Assembly: GCA_022494885.1 (NCBI GenBank)
Contig: JAGVSM010001173.1
Location: 1 to 64,000, forward strand
DNA: 64,000 nt
Reading direction: 5' to 3'
Origin: Micrasema longulum
Taxonomy: Eukaryota; Arthropoda; Insecta; Trichoptera; Brachycentridae
Positions 56,701-64,000 of this stretch are shown one piece after another. The position numbers were made by a program, and so were the translations under genes. Numbering within the stretch: position 1 is the first letter of the stretch; each line of letters begins with the position of its first letter. The notes beneath the pieces are model-generated. The model saw only the letters and a program-made list of their open reading frames with translations. It was not told where the DNA came from and ran no database searches.

Positions 56701-57724
56701 TTTTTACGTTGACAAATGATTAATAATGCATACATTCAATATTTTGAGTTTATCCAAATATTTGTAGACAAAATACTGGATTACACCCCCTAGGGAGTCA
56801 TTAAGATTAACAAATTGCAACAGAGATGGAGAACATTTAAAAAAAGGAAATATGGAAGTCTAGGAATTTACAGGGCTTTCATAAGCTAGGTCATCCTGTC
56901 GTTGGCTGGTTTCGGCTCTTTAACTTCACTAAAATCAACAGATGGAAGAATTGAAGAAATATGGATGTTCAAACATATGTAAAATGGTAAATGTTAGAGA
57001 ATGTGTAAAGTGGCCTCTCAAACCTATCTATGGTCAATTCTATGTTCTGCTAAAAACAGCCAGATTGCTTTTACAAAAAACTGTATTATTCACCTTCTGA
57101 AAATGGTGTCGATCACAAAAACGGCATTTCTCAATTTGCAGAAAACACCCACAACAATTGAGAAACCTTAAAAAACTTAAAAAATTATTCAATCTGGTCA
57201 AACACATAATTTAATTCTTGTTTGTACTATAAAAAAAAATTTTTTTTCATTGTTTATCATTTGTTAAAGAAAAAATATTCCAACTTTTGTGTAGATTTGA
57301 TTATTCACTCTTTTCACAAAGGTGCAATTATTTTAGTTTCATTTTTCTATGGCTGGCTGAATTCTGTATAACTACGTTCATTTCTCGTCCCTTAAATTTC
57401 AAATTAAGGAATATTTGTCAAATTAAAAAAGCATTAAACTCCTGGCTTCAGCGAAAATCTAAATTTACTCTGTGTTCTTATTGGGCTATGTTTGAATTTA
57501 TGCGGTTTGTTTGAATTGTGACTAATATGATTATGTTGGGTTTCAAAAGAAATCATCTTACTTGTAATAGCATTTCTTGGGGTCATCAGCTTGTCTCGTG
57601 AAAGGGCAGTCGTACCTCTCAACACACCTTCCATTACTCTTGGAGAAGATGGGTTTACATCCCAACTCAACGTAGTGGGCAAGACCCGTATCGCACTTCA
57701 CATCTTCAACTGGTTTCTCTGTGC
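53606..57724 (-). CDS. Cysteine-rich VWC-domain secreted-type protein (5' incomplete)
   Basis: Five exons in transcript order: 57724-57562, 56375-56280, 54956-54838, 54724-54473, 53787-53606. They join in frame (phases 2, 2, 1, 1) to ~269 residues plus a TGA stop. The protein starts inside a cysteine-bearing N-terminal part (KCDTGLAHYVELGC..RCVERYDCP). Two related modules follow, each opening C-x-(Y/W)..EY..G and containing C-x-C, paired cysteines (DSCCSENEVC; RECCPIDWKC), and a third short module (KCQYGNETMDIGD..CVTCTC..). This is the cysteine pattern of von Willebrand factor C domains, found in secreted regulators of BMP-type ligands and in other extracellular proteins. A specific ortholog is not recognised. 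The signal-peptide exon must lie upstream (plus coordinates above 57724) and was not found. Confidence 0.85.
54473..54724 (-). CDS. VWC gene, exon 4 of those found (module 2)
   Basis: Acceptor GTCACTCAG, donor GTGAGT. It encodes KCTWESKEYREGERFYPDKT, CKECVCTKEFDGTIDG, WCQTINCG and RECCPIDWKC. One exon holds the whole second module, whereas module 1 is split between two exons. Confidence 0.9.
54838..54956 (-). CDS. VWC gene, exon 3 of those found
   Basis: Acceptor TTGTTTCAG, donor GTAAGG. It encodes SAFTCIQVECPENFGSPEDK..DSCCSENEVC, completing module 1. Confidence 0.87.
56280..56375 (-). CDS. VWC gene, exon 2 of those found
   Basis: Acceptor TTTTACAG, donor GTGAGT. It encodes KNEEYDIGKGLDKSV..KCSVECTCAEAHDG, the first half of VWC-like module 1. 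The exon is too short to stand out as an open frame and was found by phase matching to its neighbours. Confidence 0.85.
56409..56566. repeat. Short MITE in VWC gene intron
   Basis: The left end TTACTCACAAACTTGAGATA..AAAGTTACGC and the right end GCGTAACTTTATACCAGGTT..TATAAGTAAG are imperfect inverted repeats. The interior has two copies of TAGTGGTAGAATA-GATG with mirrored ATACCATCCTTATT. Its right-hand end as written starts 34 bp upstream of the exon at 56280-56375 in transcript order. Confidence 0.6.
56735..57025. repeat. Foldback MITE family F1
   Basis: TTGAGTTTATCCAAATATTT..CCCCCTAGGGAGTCATTAAG, then CAACAGAGATGGAGAACATT, then inverted GAAGAATTGAAGAAATATGG..AATGTGTAAAGTGGCC. It lies inside the VWC gene intron. 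Confidence 0.7.
57562..57724 (-). CDS. VWC gene, first exon found
   Basis: Acceptor TTTCTCTAG, donor GTAAGA. It encodes TEKPVEDVKCDTGLAHYVEL.. CPFTRQADDPKKCYY with six cysteines. It begins with the last two bases of a split codon, so at least one upstream coding exon must exist. Confidence 0.85.
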
Positions 57725-57854
57725 CTAGAGAAAGAGTCGTCAAATCAAAACTTGTGAAAAATGTTTCCTCAAACATAAGATGCAGGATACTGAATGTTAC
57801 AACTTAAACTAACAAAGGTCGAAGCCCTGTAAATTCCTAGACTTCGTAATTGTT

Positions 57855-58640
57855 AAAAGTCAAGTTTATTTATTTATTTAAAGTAGGTACAAAAAATAAG
57901 TACATTGGTGGACTTATTGCTAAAAGCAATATCTTACAGTCAACCATAAAAACAGACTGGTCAAGAGAAGAGTTGTTTAAAATGTTGTGCTAAAAAACCA
58001 TAAAGATAATTCAAAAGACACATACATAAAATAAAAATAACCTAATTAATTCAAACTAACAACTGTTTTAACTTTTTTTTTAAAGTACATAATGTTATAC
58101 ATATTAAATTATGAGGAATGTGGAAGCAGGTAATGAGTATGGGAAAGAAAAAGGGATAAAAATATGTATTAAAAAAAAAACAGTAAAAATTCGGGAAGTT
58201 CAGGATTCTGGGGATATATAATAATGTTTCAGGCTTACTTGAAGGTGGCTAAAGCAGATGCATTTTTTATATGAAGAAGTAGCTCATTCTTAAGTCTAGC
58301 AGCTTGAATGGAAAAGGAATAGCTGAAAAATTATGTGCTATGTCGAGGAATGGAAAGTGTTCTCTCCTGAGAAGAGCGAAGCGAAATACCCTGATCAGAA
58401 AGGTAAATGAAATTCTCAACAAGATGTTTTGGAGCGCAAAGATTGTGAAGAATATTATAAAGAAGTGAGAGAGACTGAAAGTTTATGCGCCGATAAAAAT
58501 GAAGCCACTTGAGTTCGGAGCGAAAGGATGTTACATGGTCCTACTATTTGAGATTGAAAATAAAGCGGATGCGTTGATTCTGCAAACGCTCCTGACAATC
58601 TTTGAGTTCAAGTTCAAACTTTTCAAGCAAGACTTCATGT
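57855..58640 (-). mobile_element. Jockey/CR1-like LINE 3' end, minus strand
   Basis: Reverse-complement translation gives ELKDCQERLQNQRIRFIFNL, HVTSFRSELKWLHFYRRINF, QSLSLLYNILHN.., SIQAARLKNELLLHIKNASA, LATFK and stop, with a few in-frame stops. This is the conserved C-terminal region of this LINE class. Its 3'-UTR (57866-57960) is the inverse of 16370-16460. Confidence 0.78.
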
Positions 58641-58800
58641 TCACCAAGTTTATCAGTCTTGGGCTTCACGTTTCAGACCAGGGACTATGGAGATCATATT
58701 GTGATGTTAAAATTCATTTTAAAAATAAATATGTCCTTTCCGAGAATCGAAACTTAGACCTCTTGGAAAGCTCACTTATTACTGGAGCACGAGGCGGACC
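58640..58800 (-). repeat. tRNA-derived SINE (family S1b) fragment
   Basis: Contains GGGCTTCACGTTTCAGACCAGGGACTATGG as in S1 and a decayed head at the right (GAGAATCGAAACTTAGACCT..GGAGCACGAGGCGG). Confidence 0.5.
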
Positions 58801-58804
58801 GAAT

Positions 58805-58920
58805 TTATTATATTCAGAATCATCATCATTCCATATCTGCTCCCTGGTTGGAGTATATGGTTTTCAGTTCCTGAGCATTTTTCCAAGTCATGTTTGTATC
58901 CCGTAGTTCTGACATGAACC
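58805..58920 (-). mobile_element. LINE 3' terminus with TGATGA tail
   Basis: The minus strand reads MTWKNAQELKTIYSNQGADM and two stops, then ATGATGATGATTC. This is the same kind of ending as 59035-59285. Confidence 0.5.
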
Positions 58921-58984
58921 ATGTAAATATTATTGCGAAAAGCATTCATTATGTTTGTTGACTGTGAAATAAATCTTATTTGCA

Positions 58985-59285
58985 ATTTTCTATCATCATC
59001 AGCATCATTCCATGTCCGATCCCTAGTTAGAGCATAGGGTAACCACAAAGAGCTTCCATGCATCTTTATCCGCTGCAAACTCATTTGCGTCCTCCCTAGT
59101 CAGGTTCCCAAAATTCTGACGTCCAGGACATCGAGAACCTGATGCCTTATAAAGTAGGCAAGCGTAGTTAAGGCTCTCAGGAGGCGTCCACAGCACATGG
59201 CTAACCCAACCGTCGTCGCCGGAGTTTTCCAAACCACACCTAAGATTTTTCTGAGATACCCATTCTCAAAACTCTGAATTTCGCT
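58985..59285 (-). mobile_element. LINE 3' end (ORF terminus EDANEFAADKDAWK..) with TGATGA tail
   Basis: An open minus-strand frame ends LTREDANEFAADKDAWKLFV and a stop, preceded by SHVLWTPPESLNYACLLYKA and CPGRQN. The arrangement GRPR-like stretch, then acidic helix, then short tail and stop, is typical of endonuclease-RT polyprotein ends. It is followed by a TGATGATGATAG tail. Confidence 0.6.
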
Positions 59286-59329
59286 GTTTTGGGCCCTAGT
59301 GAGGTGCTACGATTCGCATACTGATACGA

Positions 59330-59675
59330 ATCGTAGCACCTCTACTGAGAGGAGAATAATAATAATTTTCTATGTGCCTACGTAAAAATCTTTTTCATGC
59401 AATCTATACAAACCTTCGTTTTTTAAATCGTCAAATTAAATTATTTTATTAACATTATTGATTTAGAGCTTACGTTACTTCAACTAAGGTGAAAATGTGT
59501 TATAGAGAAGGTCAAGAAAAGATTATGCCGAGTCACCCCTCAGGTAAACATGCTAAGCCTGCTTACAAAGAAGCTCAAATCTATTTTCATAGATACGCAA
59601 CATAGGTAGGTACATGAGTAAGTTTTTGTTCTAATGATTCAAACTAATAAGTTAAATAATAATTTAAATTTTGCG
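59330..59675. other. Intergenic DNA, nothing recognised
   Basis: No coding region, RNA gene or repeat end seen. Confidence 0.4.
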
Positions 59676-59679
59676 GGCA

Positions 59680-59800
59680 TTTTTAAGTAGAAATAACTCA
59701 CTATTATAAAATGGGAACCAATTATGGTAGAGTGGGCTTCGAACCTTAGATCTCGGATCCGTGAACCCATGAAATTAGCCACAGGACCACAATCCGGTTA
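59680..59800 (-). repeat. tRNA-derived SINE (family S3)
   Basis: TAACTCACTATTATAAAATG, GGTAGAGTGGGCTTCGAACC (inverse B box), CTCGGATCCGTGA and CCACAGGACCACAATCCGG match the other S3 copies. Confidence 0.65.
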
Positions 59801-60979
59801 AAATATTTTACGATTCTAAATACATATCTATCAACTTCCAACTTCTAAAAACTTCAAAATTCTTCCTTAATATTCAACTTCCTAAAATTCATAAATTCCA
59901 CACAAGTCATGGTTGAAATAGTTTTGTTTTTGAAGGAACGAAAAATTACAATAAACCTCCCAATTAACTAAAAACTATTAAAACTAATATATCAGTAAAT
60001 AAATTCAAATTGAATTTAAAGAAATTTTTTGAACATGAGTAAAAACAGTTTTCTATTTCAATTAGTATTACTTTATTATTATTTTTAGTTTTTCTTTTCA
60101 TATCGTACAATTTTTTTTCTCATGTACATTGGAAATTATATAATTTGAAATTAATAAATAAATATAACAGTGTAAGTCACTCTCCAAGCACAAGAGCTAG
60201 TCTTTTTTTTGGAAAGTAACAGCCATAACATTTTTTTTAAATCTGTGTTTAATAAACAAGCTTTCATTTATAATTGTCTACAAAGCGGCTCGCAGCTGTC
60301 ACACATCATGAGCATGCCTGCCAAGTGCACTTCTAACAAACATTGCGGCAACGTAATACGTGCAGTTTGTCTTATAGGGCGTGAAACGTCTAGTGGTGGG
60401 GAAAACGACGCGGGGCCAGTGGCGTCTTTGATACCAAATTTCTAGTTAAGCTCAAATTTTAAGGATAAGTATAATATGTGTACATGTTAAGTAGGTACCC
60501 ACAGTAAATAACACAGTACGGACCATGTTTGTTGGCATCTTTGAGCATTTTTATATTGGTTGCTAGTTTTTTATCTTCATAATGTGTTGATATAATGCGA
60601 ATTAAAATACATATTAGGTACTAGTGAATAGCAATGATTTCTTATTGAGGCTCATCCTCACTTGCTTCATATGCTTCTTCGTCCCTGCGTGGGGCCCGAA
60701 ATAGTAGGGGGGAAACCCTTAGGCTTCTATGATATTATTGAGCGGAGTGGACTGCAATTAAATTTAGTGAAAATAAAGATGCGATATGCGGTGTCCATCA
60801 CAACCTCTAACAAGGAAGATGGACTAACTTCATCCAGTCTTAGTAAATGAATCCAGACACTTGACACTTGACACTAAAGATTTTTTCAGTCAATTTAATA
60901 ATATCAAAGAAAAAGCTCTAAAGACTTAAGCATTCATGTACCTACAGAATATGTAAACCCTTTCAATATGTATCATCGA

Positions 60980-61475
60980 TAATTTGTTTATACAATTCAT
61001 TAGTCCGTAGTAATTTGGAATTTGGATCTGTGGTCTGGTCACCACATTATATAACTCACATTGATCTAATTGAATCTTTACAAAAAAAATGCTTCATAAC
61101 CTAACATTTAAATGTAACCTGGAACCCTTCAGTCTTATTTATAATCAGCGCCACAAACATTTTGGTCTAGATAAGTTGGAATTCAGAAGATGAAGAAACT
61201 TGATGTATCTTTACAATATAATTAATTGCAATATCCACTCTACACTTTGTTTAGATAATGTACCTCTGAATGTCACCATTCGGATGAGATTGTAATCGTA
61301 CACTACATTTAATCTCCCAACATTCAATAACAATATGGCGCACTTTAATGCATTATCACGTATGTTAAGATTATATAATTATGTAGAAAGTAATGCTGAT
61401 ATTGACATCTTTAACGATATATTCAATAATTATAGGAAAACTGTAACGCAATTTATAAAATTAAATAGTCCTTTG
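60980..61475 (+). mobile_element. LINE reverse-transcriptase C-terminal remnant
   Basis: Plus-strand translation with stops and frameshifts gives FGIWICGLVT, SNIESLQKKCFITHLNVTW-like sequence, LIYNQRHKHFGLDKLEFRR, NLMYLYNIIN, then FNNNMAHFNALSRMLRLYNY and ADIDIFNDIFNNYRKTVTQF. It follows the conserved order of the Jockey/CR1-like post-RT region. Confidence 0.6.
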
Positions 61476-61854
61476 GTTTAGGTAAAACGGGGTTAAAATA
61501 TTTTTAAGAAAACTTATCGATGAGTAAATTGCGTATCAATACGGTTTAAAAGTTCATTAATTACATAATTATAACGGTTTTAGGTAATTTCACATCATGC
61601 GTTTGATTTTTTTCACAAAAATATATATTTTTGATTAAAAAAATATTTTTTACAAAAAAAATGTTTACCAGTTTACTTATTTTTCTAGAGTGTATTCTGA
61701 ACACTGAAGAACATTTTTATGCCAAAAGTAATTTTTTCCAATAATGAGGATTTCATTTTCCCGGACACGGTTGATATCAATAAATCCCTTTAGTGGTATT
61801 GATTTAATGAAATTTTGACATTTAAAGAAATATTAGGTACTGAATAGCATAATA

Positions 61855-61925
61855 GCTCAATATCCGGCCGGATAGTAAAGTTTGGCTGGATACCGGATAG
61901 TTACCGGATATCCATTTCATCTCTA
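61855..61925. repeat. CCGG-rich palindromic block
   Basis: ATATCCGGCCGGATAG, GGATACCGGATAGTTACCGG and ATATCC occur within 60 bp. The repeated TATCCGG/CCGGATA units stand out in AT-rich DNA and look like a transposon terminus. The class is not identified. Confidence 0.45.
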
Positions 61926-62239
61926 AAAAAACCCACACGAAGAGCCTACGCTGCTTAAAAAAGTTTTAAACCAAAAAAATATTGTGAACATCTACGAATT
62001 TCATAGCAGAATTTCCCGCCTTTTCCACGTATTTGTTTGCTACAAATACGTGATCATTTTCTTAACTTGAGATATGTGGAGAGGATAAAACAACACACGC
62101 GCCTAAATTCACATTTTAGTATACTTGCTTGTACACGTAACGCAAAAGCCAACATTGTGATATAATTCTACAAGAAAAATAATCAAAAATACCATTGAAT
62201 TAATTTAATATATATGAAGGAACAATGTTTTTTTTAGTA

Positions 62240-62600
62240 TGTCCAAACGTTTATAGACAGGCTGGATTTCGATCTAAATTTATCGCAACATAGAAGGAAA
62301 ATATTTTTGAGAAGGGAATATGGGAGTCTAGACATTTACAGGCCTTAAACCTGTCATTGGCTGGTTTAAGTGATCACTTTACAAACTGTGTAACATTTAC
62401 TATTCTGCCTAAGTTTAAACATCTACACTTCCTCAATTCTCCTATCTGTTGACTTTTGTCAGAAAGGAATATTACACAGTGCGTAAAGTGGCCACTTAAA
62501 CCATCCAATGACAGGTCATAAGCCTTGTAGATGCCTAGACTTCCATATTCCGTTCTCAAATGTTTTCCCTCTCTGATGCAATAAATGAAGATCTAATATG
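62240..62600. repeat. Foldback MITE family F1, inverted halves
   Basis: GGGAATATGGGAGTCTAGAC..CATTGGCTGGTTTAAGTG is followed after ~120 bp by GTGGCCACTTAAACCATCCA..GTAGATGCCTAGACTTCCAT in inverse. The two halves would fold back on each other. Confidence 0.75.
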
Positions 62601-62879
62601 ATGGAGGTACTAAAACATTTCCTTTAATTTTCAACGAAATTATTTCATAAAAATCAACAAAAACAGCTTTTCAATATTTCGTTCATTCAATGAACTTGAT
62701 TTAATTTAAGTATTTTTTACCCGGAATTAGTAAATTTACATAAATTTACATTCTAACATGGTCAACTCATCCACATTCAAATATGTTTTATGTATTCGTC
62801 GTTTAATTAAATTACTAGGTAGCTAACACTTATTTACATACCGAATAAATATTTTTATAAGCATTTTTTTGTGTCCTGC

Positions 62880-63240
62880 CTTATGAACAATCTAGTTCTG
62901 TGTGTGAAATAAAACCAGAGCTCTGGGCGAGTGTTTTCGACTCGATAGCTGCTCTCAGGTAAAAATCCTGAATAAGGATTTCGAGTAGAGATAAGTTCGC
63001 CTCGTTGTGTAGTAATTGGCACCTTTGACTGCCATTCTTGAAGTCCTAAGTACGATTCCTGGCAGGATGGACGATAAATATTGATTTAAAGCCTTACGCT
63101 TCAGGTGCCGATCCAGAGACAATGACATATTTCAATTTAAACAATCTTTTAAACAAACATTTCACGTCGGCTAGGAATGGCACCCAAGACCTCAAGCATA
63201 ATGGGCGAATGCGCCAACCATTATACTACTAAGCGGATGA
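62880..63240. repeat. Two S1b SINEs head to head
   Basis: A plus-strand copy (TCAGGTAAAAATCCTGAATA at ~62955, head CCTCGTTGTGTAGTAATTGG, B-box-like AGTACGATTCCTGGCAGG) runs into a minus-strand copy whose head is at 63170-63230 (GGCACCCAAGACCTCAAGCA..GCGCCAACCATTATACTACT). Confidence 0.55.
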
Positions 63241-63314
63241 GTCTTTATTTGATTCCTTTTTTTAATAATATATTTTTAAATTATCTTAAAACTCACATGC
63301 ACCCACATAAAAGT

Positions 63315-63540
63315 TTGTTATGTAATTCCTCAGCAAGCACAAGCCACTTTTTGGTGAAGATTAAATTATTTTTCTGTTTTTATATTTTATATTTATTTAT
63401 TTATTTTATATTTTTATGTTTCTATTTGCAATCGTATTTCTCATGATTTTATGAGTACATATGCATAATTTTGAAGTATAGGTAATTGTAATTTATAATT
63501 GATTTATATTATAATATAAATAAAAATAATTAATCTAGTG
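63315..63540 (-). repeat. LINE 3'-UTR-like repeat
   Basis: CTCAGCAAGCACAAGCCACT followed by TTTATATTTTATATTTATTT resembles the tails at 60170-60200 (CTCCAAGCACAAGAGCTAGT) and 23080-23100. No coding sequence. Confidence 0.35.
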
Positions 63541-63649
63541 AGTTGAATTTCCTTTAAATATGTTTTTGCTAAAGGTCAGAGGGGTGTAGCTTTTAAAAAA
63601 TAAAGCTTACCCTAACCAGGAAACCTTAGTTTTTTTTTCGTATTTAATA

Positions 63650-63765
63650 TATTATAATAGAGATGGAGAACGTTTTAGAGAAAAGAACACGGATGTCTGA
63701 TTGGCTAGTTTAAGAGGCCACCTTAAACAATGTTTAACATTTACCATTCTGCCTATGTTAAGTTT
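63650..63765 (+). repeat. Foldback MITE family F1 fragment
   Basis: AATAGAGATGGAGAACGTTT, GATTGGCTAGTTTAAGAGGC and TTTACCATTCTGCCTATGTT match the family start. Confidence 0.65.
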
Positions 63766-63892
63766 ACATTTCATTTTATAATTTTGTTGGTAATATTTGA
63801 AGTAATCGTAATTATTTGATGGCAAAAAAAAGTATTTCACTAAAAAAAACTTGTTTTTTATCTGATAATTTTTATTTTATTTTATTTATTTT

Positions 63893-64000
63893 TGCACCAC
63901 AACAATTACAGTAGTGAATTACATCACAGAACACCCAGGCTTGAGAAAAATCTCATTTTAACTTTTGTGTTCTCACCGGGAATCGAATCCGGTACCTTCC
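63893..64000 (-). repeat. tRNA-derived SINE (family S2), cut by window end
   Basis: TTGCACCACAAC..GAATTACATCACAGAACACC..TTCTCACCGGGAATCGAATC matches 33942-34060. It lacks the GGCCAGGAGGCC block of the other copies, a short internal deletion. The head lies beyond the window. Confidence 0.85.

Noticed and set aside
58499..58906. 135-codon plus-strand frame
   Set aside because: It is antisense to the LINE and SINE fragments read on the minus strand, where conserved reverse-transcriptase C-terminal sequence is visible.

Overview
The window looks like nuclear DNA from an insect. It is AT-rich, has long introns with GT-AG splice sites, and is packed with decayed non-LTR retrotransposons, tRNA-derived SINEs and small DNA transposons. 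The order cannot be fixed from the sequence alone. Two protein-coding genes can be supported. Almost everything else is intron, untranslated region or repeat.

Gene 1 (+ strand, 4351 to 36668, with alternative ends to 45428) is a malic enzyme. Twelve exons join in a consistent reading frame to give about 629 residues. The catalytic tyrosine, lysine, metal-binding acidic residues and both nucleotide-binding regions can be located. The first coding exon holds only four coding bases (ATG G) and is followed by an 8.5 kb intron. The main discovery is at the 3' end. Exon 11 ends in phase 1 and can join any of three successive, mutually homologous terminal exons (36463-36668, 40975-41135, 45280-45428). 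Each has its own acceptor, the same phase and its own stop codon, so three enzymes differing only in their C-terminal segment are predicted.

Gene 2 (- strand, 53606 to 57724, 5' end not found) encodes a cysteine-rich secreted-type protein. Five phase-compatible exons build two long and one short von Willebrand factor C (VWC)-like modules.

Repeat landscape: (a) 3' ends of an RTE-like LINE at 2.1, 2.4, 9.5 and 15.3 kb, and a second RTE-like reverse transcriptase at 24.7-25.4 kb; (b) Jockey/CR1-like LINE fragments at 15.9, 22.9-24.3, 29.8, 32.9, 45.8, 57.9 and 61.0 kb; (c) at least four tRNA-headed SINE families; (d) a foldback MITE family with more than ten copies; (e) DNA transposons with intact landmarks, namely a hAT with a perfect 8-bp target duplication (32455-34257), a piggyBac-type MITE between TTAA sites, and pogo/Tigger-type remnants; (f) a probable solo LTR near 50.5-51.1 kb. 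Several insertions lie within tens of bases of malic-enzyme splice acceptors.
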